DNA of 64,000 bases from G963665925 sp963678925 (GCA_963678925.1 OY787533.1:124001-188000); one strand, 5' to 3'; shown: positions 1-8,644, counted from the first letter of the stretch. Notes: generated by a model from the sequence alone, not told the origin. Numbers and translations are program-made.

Positions 1-945
1 CGCAATATTACTTGGTGTATATCCATAAATTAGACCACCAACTACACCCATCCACATAAATAGAATCCCGTTCTCTTTAAGACCCCAGCCATAATTTATA
101 CATCCATACATTAACACCCCAAAGCTTGCCAGTACGATGGCTAAAACTAGAAAATGCTTTTTCTCCACTTGCGGTTGATCGTCTAATGAACCTTGTTGAT
201 GATGAGATAGATCAAGATCATAAACATAGCTTTTTGTCGGATCATCTTTAATTTTCATTGCATATTTTACAATGTACCAGCTTGTTACGATTAGATAAAT
301 TACGAATGCAGCAATCCTCAAGCCAATTCCTGAGTAGGCTGGCAAACCGGCAATCTGTTGCGCAACAGCTGTAGTCGGTGCAAGTATCCCCGTACTAAAT
401 CCAACCCCAACACCTAGCAATATCATTGCTACGCCAACAATTTCATCGAAACCCATGGCTACTGCTATGAGTGCACCGATCGGGGCGAATCCGATAAATT
501 TGTTAGTACTAAGAGAGATACCAAGAATACCAAATATCAATATAAAGCCAGGGATGAGCAGTTTCTCCCGTCCTTCAAATTTTTTGGTCAACTTACTTGT
601 GAATGCGTGAAACATTCCAGTTGCAAGCAGAACTTCAAAAGCGCCACCAATAATGAGCAGTGCAAATATTATTTCACTACGACTCATCATTCCCTCGAAA
701 ATCTTTGTTGGGATTTCAAAAACACTGACGGGCGTTTTCTCAATATAGTTGAATACCTCGGGATTAACAATCTGCTTACCCGTAGCAACATCTTCAACAC
801 GGTCATAAACGCCTGCAGGAATAACATAAGTAAGTGTTGACACTACTATCAACAGCATTATAATAATTACGTAGGAGTGCGGTACTTTAAACTTTTTCCT
901 TTTGGAATCTGGTTCTTGTGATTTCTTTTCTTTCAACGCTTCCAT
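1..945 (-). CDS. YfcC-family membrane permease, 3' end outside the window
   Basis: The reading frame is open from an ATG at 945 to the window edge (315 codons), so the C-terminus is missing. A GAGGAGG ribosome site lies at 951-957. The protein starts with a charged Lys/Glu-rich cytoplasmic stretch, then 'KVPHSYVIIIMLLIVV', followed by several hydrophobic helices separated by short Gly-rich loops (for example 'LGVGVGFSTGILAPTTA'). This matches the YfcC / C4-dicarboxylate anaerobic carrier-like family. Members are proposed to carry amino acids or dicarboxylates, but the substrate cannot be read from the sequence. A Gln/Asp-rich linker near residue 255 separates two membrane blocks. It is transcribed leftward, away from the IS110 element. 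Confidence 0.8.
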   Translation of the reverse strand, partial: MEALKEKKSQEPDSKRKKFKVPHSYVIIIMLLIVVSTLTYVIPAGVYDRVEDVATGKQIVNPEVFNYIEKTPVSVFEIPTKIFEGMMSRSEIIFALLIIGGAFEVLLATGMFHAFTSKLTKKFEGREKLLIPGFILIFGILGISLSTNKFIGFAPIGALIAVAMGFDEIVGVAMILLGVGVGFSTGILAPTTAVAQQIAGLPAYSGIGLRIAAFVIYLIVTSWYIVKYAMKIKDDPTKSYVYDLDLSHHQQGSLDDQPQVEKKHFLVLAIVLASFGVLMYGCINYGWGLKENGILFMWMGVVGGLIYGYTPSNIA

Positions 946-1159
946 ATTTTCCTCCTCTACACTCACTAGCCCTGGAATAGCAACTCAATTATAATATCAT
1001 TATCCCTTGTATGATTAATACAGAAGCAAAAACCATACTCTCCTTTCGTTTTGTTGATCCTGTTTCGTATAACGAGTTCAGACCTGTGGACTTTTGATTT
1101 TTCCTTGAAGCTTTGACTTTTCGATGGAGTGTATTGCCACTGTTTTATCTGAATCATTT
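946..1159. other. intergenic region left of the IS110 element
   Basis: Beyond the YfcC ribosome site, no gene is seen in this stretch. It should carry the YfcC promoter. It contains TTGACTTTTC at 1111-1120, which recurs at 2525-2534 just right of the transposase gene. No convincing terminator or RNA gene was found. Confidence 0.4.
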
Positions 1160-2542
1160 ATAGCTGGATGTGCCACCAAGCCCTTATGTCTATCAAGTCT
1201 ATGATGATAAAACTAGGTGGATTATCGCAGGTCAATACAAGAAAGGAGACACATTATGATTTACGTTGGCATTGATATTGCCAAGAAAACTCACGCTACT
1301 TCTGTCCTATCTTCAGACGGCGAAATCCTTGCAGAGCCTTTTATGTTCTCTAACGACGATGATGGCTTCTGTAGACTAATCGCTTCTATCGAATCATTCG
1401 ATAAAGACAGTCTCATCATCGGTCTTGAATCCACGGCTCACTATGGCGACAAGCTTGTATCTTATCTGTTTCATTTAAATTTCAAGGTTTGTGTCATTAA
1501 CCCTATCGCAGTGTCCTCTCTACGCAAAAATAACATTCGTAAGACAAAGACTGACAAGGTGGACACTTTTCTGATCGCTAAAGCACTTGCACTTAAATCG
1601 CATCGATTTGTTACGCAAAGCGATATCGAAATCATGAAGCTTAGAAACTTCTGCAGGTTCAGACGCAAGCTCATCAAGTCCAGGTCATCACTTAAAATTC
1701 AACTGACGTCATATATTGATCAGATTTTTCCTGAACTTCAATACTTCTTCAAGTCCGGTATTCACGGCAAAGCTTGCTATGCGCTGCTCAAAGAGGCCTC
1801 AGCACCTAACGAGATTGCTTCTATGCATTTGACTCATCTTGCGTACCTTCTTGATAAAGCTTCACGAGGCCACTTCAAGAAAGATCCGGCTACAGACTTA
1901 AGAGTTCTAGCACAGAAGTCGGTTGGCGTCTATGACACCACCATCTCTATGCAAGTAGCTCAAACAATCGAGCAAATCGAACTACTGGATAGACAGCTTG
2001 ATGAAGTTCACGAAAACATTGAATCCATTATGACATCCCTAGATTCCGTGATCATGACTGTACCTGGTATTGGTTATCTTAATGGTACTATGATCCTTGG
2101 TGAAATCGGTGATATTCACAGATTCCAGACCCCTGGTAAGCTTCTCGCTTTTGCTGGCCTTGACCCAATTGTCTACCAGTCCGAAAACTTTAGGGCTAGA
2201 AATACTCGAATGTCAAAACGAGGTTCTAAAACCTTACGCTATGCACTTGTTAATGCGGCTCACAATGTGGTACGCAATAACAAGACCTTTAGCGAGTATT
2301 ACAATCTAAAAATTTCTCAGGGCCGAACACACTACAATGCGTTAGGGCACTGTCCTGGTAAACTTGTACGTATTCTGCACAAGTTTATTACTGATAACGT
2401 ACCTTTTAACCTTGAATAACTGACATGTTGATTTCAATTTTCAAAAAGCATCTGAATGGATGCTTGGTTCAGTGCGGCCAATTTTAAGGGATACAACTTA
2501 GATAATCTTTTCGCTATTTCTCGCTTGACTTTTCATAGCTGG
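1160..2542 (+). mobile_element. IS110-family insertion sequence, tentative ends
   Basis: The transposase at 1256-2419 defines the element. The ends are tentative: an 8-bp direct repeat ATAGCTGG occurs at 1160-1167 and 2535-2542, giving a unit of about 1.38 kb, which suits the family. The left non-coding end is about 96 nt and the right about 123 nt. The right end holds a GCATCTGAATGGATGC hairpin (2449-2464). IS110-group elements make short target duplications at most and carry a bridge RNA in one non-coding end; which end carries it here cannot be decided by eye. Confidence 0.5.
1256..2419 (+). CDS. IS110-family DEDD transposase (RNA-guided recombinase)
   Basis: 387 residues from ATG 1256, chosen because AAAGGAG lies just upstream; a GTG further upstream has no ribosome site. 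The N-terminal RuvC-like DEDD domain shows D7 in 'VGIDIAKKTH', E58 in 'GLESTAHYG' and D100/D103 in 'KTDKVDTF'. A coiled, charged middle leads to the C-terminal Transposase_20 domain with 'TVPGIGYLNGTMILGEIGDI', 'FAGLDP' and the Ser-containing 'MSKRGSKTLRYAL' motif. The length is about normal for IS110/IS1111 and the frame is intact, so the element may be active. Enzymes of this family recombine donor and target DNA using a bispecific bridge RNA encoded by the element. Confidence 0.93.
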   Translation: MIYVGIDIAKKTHATSVLSSDGEILAEPFMFSNDDDGFCRLIASIESFDKDSLIIGLESTAHYGDKLVSYLFHLNFKVCVINPIAVSSLRKNNIRKTKTDKVDTFLIAKALALKSHRFVTQSDIEIMKLRNFCRFRRKLIKSRSSLKIQLTSYIDQIFPELQYFFKSGIHGKACYALLKEASAPNEIASMHLTHLAYLLDKASRGHFKKDPATDLRVLAQKSVGVYDTTISMQVAQTIEQIELLDRQLDEVHENIESIMTSLDSVIMTVPGIGYLNGTMILGEIGDIHRFQTPGKLLAFAGLDPIVYQSENFRARNTRMSKRGSKTLRYALVNAAHNVVRNNKTFSEYYNLKISQGRTHYNALGHCPGKLVRILHKFITDNVPFNLE

Positions 2543-2674
2543 TCTCCTTGCATCACAGCATTTAGTTTGATGTAACAGCTTGTTTAGACATTGACAGTAT
2601 AGTATAGTCACATATCAATTAGAAATATTGGTTTTTTATACTATAGTTATAGATTTTTTTTATAAGGGGGGTTT

Positions 2675-3562
2675 ATGAATAATTTGGATTGGAATGTTTT
2701 GAAAACTATTTATGAGGAAAAAAGTCTAAACAAGGCTGCTGAGAAGTTGCTTATTTCTCAACCCTCATTGACATACCGCATCAAAAGAATCGAAACAGAG
2801 GTCGGTGCAAAAATACTAACCCGACATGCAGGTGGCGTTAACTTTACTCCGAAGGGCAAGATTGTACTTAACTATGCTATTGAAATGGAAAATAGGTTTA
2901 ATGCTTTAAGAAATCAACTTCAAAATGAATCTTACCAAGAATCAATTTCATTCAAATTAGGCTGTAGTACTGTTGTATCCCAAAGATTGCTTGCACCACT
3001 ACTCAAACTTTTTCAATCACAACATCCTGAAATAAAGGTTGAACTTATTACAGGATCAAGTACCACACGCATACCCAAATTACTTCATAGCGGAGCAATC
3101 CAAATAGCTATAATGCGTGACAACAATGTAAACTGGGATGAATGTCAACATGTACTGTCTGAAGATGCTTATGGAATTTTCACTTCATCACCATTTCCAC
3201 TTAAAGATTTAAACAAACTATCCTGGATACAGTCTGAAGGAACAAGACATACAAAATCCTATAGGATATTTTATGATTGGTGGAAGAGAAATTTTTGTGA
3301 TGAACCACCTGAGAGCATTATTATGGTTGATACTATTGAAGCTTGTTTACAGATGGTATCACAAGGACTTGGATGGACATGGGCAACTGAACTTCATGTG
3401 CACAATCACTCAGAATTACACTTTCAATCTATTAATGATATTAATGGCCATCCGATTACAAGAAAAACTGTTCTTTTATACAAAGATTCTCAATTATCTA
3501 ATCCAGCAGTAAAAGCATTTATTGATTGTACTTTAGATTATATTAAGGCGTTTCCACTCTAA
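2675..3562 (+). CDS. LysR-family transcriptional regulator
   Basis: 295 residues from an ATG preceded by GGGGGG. The N-terminal winged helix-turn-helix covers about residues 3-62: 'KSLNKAAEKLLISQPSLTYRIKRIETEVGAKILTR' in the family pattern. The effector-binding domain follows from about residue 90. LysR proteins usually bind a small metabolite and control a neighbouring gene. Here the partner is unclear: downstream is a separate MarR-MATE unit, and the IS110 element upstream may have separated this gene from a former divergent partner. The YfcC permease on the far side of the IS is one candidate. Confidence 0.9.
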   Translation: MNNLDWNVLKTIYEEKSLNKAAEKLLISQPSLTYRIKRIETEVGAKILTRHAGGVNFTPKGKIVLNYAIEMENRFNALRNQLQNESYQESISFKLGCSTVVSQRLLAPLLKLFQSQHPEIKVELITGSSTTRIPKLLHSGAIQIAIMRDNNVNWDECQHVLSEDAYGIFTSSPFPLKDLNKLSWIQSEGTRHTKSYRIFYDWWKRNFCDEPPESIIMVDTIEACLQMVSQGLGWTWATELHVHNHSELHFQSINDINGHPITRKTVLLYKDSQLSNPAVKAFIDCTLDYIKAFPL

Positions 3563-3642
3563 AAGTAGTCAATACATTTCAATCTATTAAAGGTGAGCCT
3601 CGTTAAAGATTCACTCATAGGAAGACTTTTTGAGACAAATTT

Positions 3643-3685
3643 CAATAGCGAGCTATTGTTTCTTTTAATCTTTTCTGCTATACTA
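3643..3685 (+). promoter_or_regulatory. MarR autoregulatory operator and promoter
   Basis: An inverted repeat CAATAGC-GA-GCTATTG lies at 3643-3658. It touches a likely -35 TTGTTT (3656-3661), with -10 TATACT at 3680-3685 after an 18-nt spacer. The same arms occur before the MATE gene at 4160-4177, so both are probably sites for the MarR protein encoded between them. Confidence 0.7.
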
Positions 3686-3710
3686 AACACAAACGGAGGT
3701 GTGTATTACT

Positions 3711-4130
3711 ATGAAACCATCATGTGGTTTATACCTTAAGCAAATCAATACGACTCTTGAAAAAAATGCAAATAATGATTTGAGAGAAGATGGACTAACC
3801 ATGTCTCAAGTTACTATATTACTAACACTTAATGAAGCTGATGAATTTTCTCTATCTCTAAAACAACTGGAAAAAGAGCTCCACCTTGCACAATCAACGA
3901 TTGCAGGTATTGTATCAAGATTAGAGCAAAAGAATCTGATCTCACCTTATTTCGATGAAAATGATAAAAGATTGAAACTTGTCAAATTAACTGATGATGG
4001 GTTGAACTGCTGTATAAAAGCTGAAATGAGAATGCAAGCCGCTGAAACACAGTTATTATCAGGATTGACAGAGGCTGAGCAAACTATTTTTTTCACTTTG
4101 CTTCAAAAGGTCAGCAACACTATAACTTGA
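3711..4130 (+). CDS. MarR-family regulator, probable repressor of the adjacent MATE pump
   Basis: 139 residues from ATG 3711; GGAGGT at 3695-3700 sits 10 nt upstream, and a GTG at 3699 overlapping that site is not a credible start. The winged-helix region is typical of the family: 'LSLKQLEKELHLAQSTIAGIVSRLEQKNLIS' followed by the wing 'DENDKRLKLVKLTDDG'. Such dimers bind short palindromes and are released by toxic small molecules. Matching palindromes before this gene and before the MATE gene support autoregulation and control of efflux. Confidence 0.92.
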   Translation: MKPSCGLYLKQINTTLEKNANNDLREDGLTMSQVTILLTLNEADEFSLSLKQLEKELHLAQSTIAGIVSRLEQKNLISPYFDENDKRLKLVKLTDDGLNCCIKAEMRMQAAETQLLSGLTEAEQTIFFTLLQKVSNTIT

Positions 4131-4159
4131 CGCATTGCGCCAAGTATTTTTTGCCCATT

Positions 4160-4177
4160 TCAATAGCATGCTATTAT
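4160..4177 (+). promoter_or_regulatory. MarR operator before the MATE gene
   Basis: AATAGCATGCTATT (4162-4175) is a perfect palindrome within 'ATTTCAATAGC...GCTATT', sharing the left flank and both arms with the site at 3643-3658. It overlaps the probable -10 region, TATTAT, of the MATE promoter, a position suited to repression. Confidence 0.7.
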
Positions 4178-4196
4178 TAATTAAAAGGAGTTTTTT

Positions 4197-5573
4197 ATGA
4201 AAACCAACAATACACTGAAATCCTTTAACGACATGCCACCTTCTCAGGCAGTCATCAAGAATGTTATTCCAGCAATCATTGCCATGCTCATGATCCTTAT
4301 CTATAATCTTGCAGACACATTTTTTATAGCTCAAACCAATGATGCATTTCAGGTAGCCGCGGTATCTTTAGCTACGCCTGTATTCCTAATTTTCATGTCG
4401 GTAGGGACTGTGTTCGGGATTGGTGGTACCTCCGTTATCTCACGTGCAATTGGAGAAGGCAAGTTAGAATATGCTAAAAAGACCTCTTCCTTTGTTATGT
4501 GGTCATGTCTGGCAACAAGCATAGTTATATCACTATTATTTCTAATTTTTATGGATAAGTTACTTTTTCTAATTGGTGCAAGTCCAGAAACTTTTGATTT
4601 GGCTAAAAACTATCTTGTCATTGTAAGCCTAGGAGGCCCCTTCGTCATGTTCTCCACTTGCTTTTCCAATATTCTACGAGCAGAGGGTCAGGCAAAAAAG
4701 GCAATGGTTGGACAGGTATTAGGCAACATCATCAATATTGTCCTTGACCCTATCATGATTTTAACACTCAACCTTAATATTACAGGCGCTGCTATTGCAA
4801 CTGTCATCGGAAATCTCATTGCAGCAGGTTACTACTTGCATTATTTCAATTCAAATAACTCCAGTTTAAGCATAAGCATTAAAGATTTCACTATGAAGGA
4901 TAGAATTCCAAGTAGTATCTTACTCATTGGTATACCAGCATCTTTAGCATCGGTTCTAATGAGCATCTCACAAATCATCATGAATAGCCTGATGGCTGAA
5001 TATGGCGATATGGCTTTAGCAGGAATTGGTGTTGCAATGAAAATCACAATGATCACAGGCATGGTTTCAATGGGTATCGGCCAAGGTATCCAGCCGCTTC
5101 TGGGGTTCTGTGTCGGTGCAAAAAACTGGAGCAAATTTAATGCAATCATGAAGTTTTCCACTATGCTTGCACTGTTTACCAGTATTGTACTTACTACACT
5201 CTGTTATTTTTCAATAGATTCTATTGTTGGTGTATTCCTTGAAAATGCTTCGGCTTATGAATATGCTCATACGTTTTCTCGAATTCTTTTAACAACAAGT
5301 AGTCTTTTTGGATTCTTCTTTGTTCTTTCAAATGCCCTTCAGGCAATGGGCGCAGCGAGCGCCTCACTAATCATAAACTTGAGTCGTCAGGGGTTAATCT
5401 ATATTCCCATGCTTTTTGCTCTCAATTATACCCTTGGCGCGTCAGGATTAGTATGGGCACAACCTGTAGCAGATCTTTTATCGACTATGTTGGCAGCCAC
5501 ACTATTCATGTTGACTTATAGAAAAATGTTAAATCTTTCTGATGTAGAATTAGTCAATGTACCTCTTGGTTAA
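4197..5573 (+). CDS. MATE-family multidrug efflux transporter
   Basis: 458 residues with about 12 hydrophobic segments, the usual size and topology for MATE pumps, which export cationic drugs in exchange for Na+ or H+. AAAAGGAG precedes ATG 4197. Typical features include 'PAIIAMLMILIYNLADTFFIAQ' at the start, split here by helix breaks, 'GGTSVISRAIGEG' in the first half, and the pseudo-repeat 'GIGQGIQPLLGFCVGA' in the second. The gene lies 66 nt after marR and has its own operator-bearing promoter. The substrate is unknown. Confidence 0.93.
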   Translation: MKTNNTLKSFNDMPPSQAVIKNVIPAIIAMLMILIYNLADTFFIAQTNDAFQVAAVSLATPVFLIFMSVGTVFGIGGTSVISRAIGEGKLEYAKKTSSFVMWSCLATSIVISLLFLIFMDKLLFLIGASPETFDLAKNYLVIVSLGGPFVMFSTCFSNILRAEGQAKKAMVGQVLGNIINIVLDPIMILTLNLNITGAAIATVIGNLIAAGYYLHYFNSNNSSLSISIKDFTMKDRIPSSILLIGIPASLASVLMSISQIIMNSLMAEYGDMALAGIGVAMKITMITGMVSMGIGQGIQPLLGFCVGAKNWSKFNAIMKFSTMLALFTSIVLTTLCYFSIDSIVGVFLENASAYEYAHTFSRILLTTSSLFGFFFVLSNALQAMGAASASLIINLSRQGLIYIPMLFALNYTLGASGLVWAQPVADLLSTMLAATLFMLTYRKMLNLSDVELVNVPLG

Positions 5574-5605
5574 TAATAATTGATTCAATTTTCATATTAT
5601 TTGTC

Positions 5606-5649
5606 AAAAAGACATATTATACGCTATTCTGCGATCAATATGTCTTTTT
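5606..5649 (+). terminator. terminator after the MATE gene
   Basis: Arms AAAAAGACATATT (5606-5618) and AATATGTCTTTTT (5637-5649) form a 13-bp stem ending in a T-run, about 30 nt after the stop codon. Confidence 0.75.
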
Positions 5650-6008
5650 ACTTACGCGACTTACCCTACGACTATTTTTGAATCTATCTACACTAGCATG
5701 CTTTTAAAAAATGTGAAATATACCTTACAAAATAAATCAACATATTTTACCACTATTGACTCAATATTCTTTCTAGTATAAAATTAATTTCGAATATTTC
5801 AGGTGTATCAAGCAAACCTTACCCAGTTTATTTGCATAACTGATTCAGCATAATGTACTAACCACTCACAATGCATGCATATTTTCCTGTAGTCAAATTT
5901 TTTCAACCTGCATGTTAGATGTTTATGGATAATTTTTTTGTAGATTTTATTTTTTTGACGAATAACGAATCGATTCGTTATTCTCAAATATTTTAAGGAG
6001 CTCATATT
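5650..6008 (+). promoter_or_regulatory. control region of the AEC-HMGL operon, with a 24-bp palindrome
   Basis: About 360 nt without a gene. The key element is GAATAACGAATCGATTCGTTATTC at 5960-5983 (two 12-nt halves), a perfect 24-bp palindrome just before AAGGAG (5996-6000) and the ATG at 6009. Its position downstream of the expected promoter suits a repressor operator, for example of the TetR or GntR type. No terminator fits it. The rest of the region is AT-rich and shows nothing else. Confidence 0.6.
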
Positions 6009-6971
6009 ATGTCAGTATTTACCTACATCCTCATACACAATATTGCGCCTGTTCTTGTACTCATTCTAATGGGATATGGTGTCAGTAAAAAATTCACACT
6101 TGATATTTTCACACTCAGCAAATTGAATTTCTATTTATTCATACCTGCATTTATCTTCGTCAATCTGACAGAAACCGAACTCAATTTTGGTATGTTCAAA
6201 ATACTATGGTTTTGTATTGCCTATGTGATTGCAAATGGTGCATTCGCTTATATCATTGCAAAGGTGCGCGGTTGGGATGTTGGCAAATATAATGCTTTCA
6301 AAAACTCAATAATGTGGAACAACACTGGAAACATAGGTGTTTCACTTGTAACGCTTGTCTTTAGTGGTAATCCTTATATTGTAAATGGTGAAACACCCTA
6401 TCTAAGTGAAGCACTTGCAGTACTTATAATCATAATGGTATTTACAAATGTTGCAGGCAATACAGTTGGATTTTACCAGGCAGGGCGTGCTCATATGGAC
6501 ATTAGAAAATCACTGAAGTTCATCTTAACAATGCCTGCTATTTATGTATTCCCACTTGCACTCATTTTGAAAAACGCGCCTTTTGATATAACCAACACCC
6601 TAGTTTGGCCCGCACTTGTATATCTAAAAAATGGGCTTGTAGCAATCGCACTACTGACACTTTCTGTTCAACTCTCCAAAACATCTTTCAAAGTCAATGA
6701 TATCGACGTTTCAATATCCACTTTTTCTAGATTAATTTTAGGGCCTATTCTTGCAATCTTTATGATTAAAATCTTCGATTTCACAGGTATCGTCGCGCAG
6801 ACGATATTGATTGGACATGCAGTTCCGACTGCAGTCAATACAGCATTAATTGCTGTTGAATGTGAAAATTATCCAGAATTCGCTACACAAACAGTTGTCT
6901 CCTCAACACTTTTGAGTACAATCACTTTAACTTTTGTCATTTATTTCGCTAGAATTGTATTTCCAATTTAA
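6009..6971 (+). CDS. AEC-family (auxin efflux carrier-like) transporter
   Basis: 320 residues with about 10 hydrophobic helices in two five-helix halves, as in the AEC/membrane transport protein family (malonate carrier MdcF, auxin efflux carriers). AAGGAG precedes the ATG. 'NAFKNSIMWNNTGNIGVSL' resembles the conserved Asn/Gly-rich crossover loop of the first half, and 'GHAVPTAVNTALIAVECE' the second. It is followed 23 nt later by an HMG-CoA lyase-like gene, so it probably imports or exports an organic acid related to that enzyme's substrate. The exact cargo is inference. Confidence 0.85.
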   Translation: MSVFTYILIHNIAPVLVLILMGYGVSKKFTLDIFTLSKLNFYLFIPAFIFVNLTETELNFGMFKILWFCIAYVIANGAFAYIIAKVRGWDVGKYNAFKNSIMWNNTGNIGVSLVTLVFSGNPYIVNGETPYLSEALAVLIIIMVFTNVAGNTVGFYQAGRAHMDIRKSLKFILTMPAIYVFPLALILKNAPFDITNTLVWPALVYLKNGLVAIALLTLSVQLSKTSFKVNDIDVSISTFSRLILGPILAIFMIKIFDFTGIVAQTILIGHAVPTAVNTALIAVECENYPEFATQTVVSSTLLSTITLTFVIYFARIVFPI

Positions 6972-6994
6972 TAGCTAGTCTAGGAGGAATGATT

Positions 6995-7948
6995 ATGTCT
7001 ACACAACTAATTACTTATCCAAAGGCCGTAACAATTAATGAAGTCGGCTTACGAGATGGTATTCAAAATGAATCTTATCTTTTGAATATTGATGAAAAAA
7101 TAAATTTATTGGAATCCATCTATGAGTCAAATATTAATGTCATCGAAGTTGGTTCCTTTGTTCATCCTAAAGCAATTCCACAAATGGCAAATGTCATAGA
7201 GTTTGTTACAAGAATGCCACGTAAAAACAATGTTCAGTATAGAGCTTTGGTTCCAAATATAACGGGGTTGAAGAATGCATGTGCTCTGGGAATTGACAAA
7301 GCGAAACTGACAGTATGTGTAACCGAATCACATTGCATTAGCAACTTCAACCAACTCCCCTTGGACATGATGAAAAGCTTTGAAAAATGTGTTTCTTATG
7401 CGACCAATCATAAAATTGAACTATCTGGGGCGATGGCATCTGCTTGGGGTTGCGCCTATGAAGGAAACGTCTCCATCGATCAGGTCGACGCATTGATAAA
7501 ACTTTATTTGGAATACGACATCAAGGAACTTTCACTTTCAGATGCTACAGGTATGGCTAATCCAAAACAAGTTTACACGATGTCCCGCCACTTTATTGAA
7601 AAATACCCTGAAGTCACTTGGATTCTGCATCTACATGATACGCGTGGCATGGCGCTTGCAAATATTGTTGCTGCAATGCAGGCTGGAATTTCCAACTTTG
7701 ATGGTTCCTTTGCAGGCTTAGGCGGGTGTCCTTATCTTCCAAATGCAACAGGAAACATTGCAACTGAAGATCTTGTACACATGCTGCACGAAATGGGGAT
7801 TAGTACTGGTATCAACCTCGAAAAAGCTATTGGTACAGGAAAACTTGCAGAACAAATTGTGAACCATCAAGGAACTGGATCAATTTTAAGAAGCGGACGC
7901 AACTGTGATTTGTCACTTGAAAAACCACACTATCAAAAAAATGATTAG
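6995..7948 (+). CDS. hydroxymethylglutaryl-CoA lyase family enzyme
   Basis: 317 residues. ATG 6995 was chosen because AGGAGG at 6982-6987 gives a 7-nt spacer; the ATG at 6989 is only 1 nt from it. The TIM-barrel HMGL-like domain shows 'EVGLRDGIQNE' at the N-terminus, 'IEVGSFVHPKAIPQMA', the metal-binding 'HLHDTRGMALAN' and the family signature 'GLGGCPYLPNATGN', which contains the catalytic Cys. The family cleaves HMG-CoA to acetoacetate and acetyl-CoA, and some members act on related acyl-CoAs. It is co-transcribed with the AEC transporter, suggesting uptake and breakdown of a branched dicarboxylate. No CoA ligase or transferase is nearby. Confidence 0.88.
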   Translation: MSTQLITYPKAVTINEVGLRDGIQNESYLLNIDEKINLLESIYESNINVIEVGSFVHPKAIPQMANVIEFVTRMPRKNNVQYRALVPNITGLKNACALGIDKAKLTVCVTESHCISNFNQLPLDMMKSFEKCVSYATNHKIELSGAMASAWGCAYEGNVSIDQVDALIKLYLEYDIKELSLSDATGMANPKQVYTMSRHFIEKYPEVTWILHLHDTRGMALANIVAAMQAGISNFDGSFAGLGGCPYLPNATGNIATEDLVHMLHEMGISTGINLEKAIGTGKLAEQIVNHQGTGSILRSGRNCDLSLEKPHYQKND

Positions 7949-8029
7949 TAATGTCCTAAAAATGATCACAAGTCGCTTAGTCTTTAGCCTCCCCCTCAGT
8001 AGACAAACTCTTGTTAGCTTACGAAAAAT

Positions 8030-8059
8030 GGTAGCAACAGTCTTTTCCCTGTTACTACC
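8030..8059 (+). terminator. terminator-like hairpin after the HMGL gene
   Basis: GGTAGCAACAG (8030-8040) and CTGTTACTACC (8049-8059) pair with one mismatch, about 80 nt after the stop. The T-run is weak. Confidence 0.5.
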
Positions 8060-8100
8060 AATCTATCATTTCGTTTATTGATATTCTTTTAAATTTATAA

Positions 8101-8358
8101 CTAGTAATGATCCTTACATGATGCTATACAGATATTATCATTATCTACTTTATAGACAAGTCGATGTTCACTGTCTATTCTTCGTGACCAATATCAGCTA
8201 AACTGATGTTTCAGTGGTTCAGGCTTTCCCAGACCATTACTGTATCAGTCACGTTCGATGCTTTTTATGAGTTTATTAATCTTCTTTAACTTGCTTATAT
8301 CACTAATCTGCCAGTATAGATGATCATCCCATGTAATGTCTGCAAATACTTTATTCAT
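8101..8358 (-). pseudogene. YoeB/Txe-family toxin gene with two in-frame TGA codons
   Basis: Reading from ATG 8358 gives an 85-residue YoeB-like protein: 'MNKVFADITWDDHLYWQ', 'KLKKINKLIKSIERD', stop, 'YSNGLGKPEPLKHQFS', stop, 'YWSRRIDSEHRLVYK' and the C-terminal 'CKDHY' near the family's RYHY end. The two TGA codons are at codon 38 (8245-8247) and codon 55 (8194-8196). Both occupy positions where YoeB relatives have Gly (for example 'SGYWSRRI'), so each is explained by GGA to TGA. The frame is otherwise intact. Its ATG overlaps the end of the antitoxin gene by 8 nt, as in working pairs. YoeB cleaves mRNA on the ribosome; this copy should be inactive. Confidence 0.85.
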
Positions 8359-8605
8359 CCATCAGTTCTCTCTTCTTAAAAAACCCTGTTTCAAGTTGCT
8401 CTATACCTTTAGCAATCTTTGTACTTATCATTGGATTAGAGAAAATCCTAAAGTTTTCCATGATATTGTTGTACTCATCTTCAGACATCATAACAACATT
8501 CTCTTTTCCACTTCTCGTAATGATCAATGTCTCGCTATCATTTACTACCATATCACAGACATTCTTAAAATTCTTTCGAACATTTGAGCTAGCTAATGCT
8601 TTCAT
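8351..8605 (-). CDS. yefM: YefM/Phd-family antitoxin
   Basis: 84 residues: 'MKALASSNVRKNFKNVCDMVVNDSETLIITRSGKENVVMMSEDEYNNI' in the Phd/YefM pattern, with an N-terminal DNA-binding fold and a C-terminal toxin-binding tail ('ISTKIAKGIEQLETGFFKKRELMDE' region). GGAGGTG precedes the ATG. It is intact although the overlapping toxin frame is broken by two stops. In working modules the protein neutralises YoeB and represses its own promoter; here only the DNA-binding function may remain. Confidence 0.88.
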   Translation of the reverse strand: MKALASSNVRKNFKNVCDMVVNDSETLIITRSGKENVVMMSEDEYNNIMENFRIFSNPMISTKIAKGIEQLETGFFKKRELMDE

Positions 8606-8644
8606 TTGAGCACCTCCTTATCTTAACCATATCATACTATATGA

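Noticed and set aside
607..840. Plus-strand frame inside the YfcC permease gene
   Set aside because: Antisense to an intact membrane-protein gene, with no ribosome site or recognisable product.
8101..8358. UGA read as Gly or selenocysteine in the YoeB frame
   Set aside because: Other genes in the window end normally at TGA (for example marR at 4128-4130), so UGA is a stop here. No selenocysteine element is evident and Gly positions make no sense for selenocysteine. Mutation is simpler.
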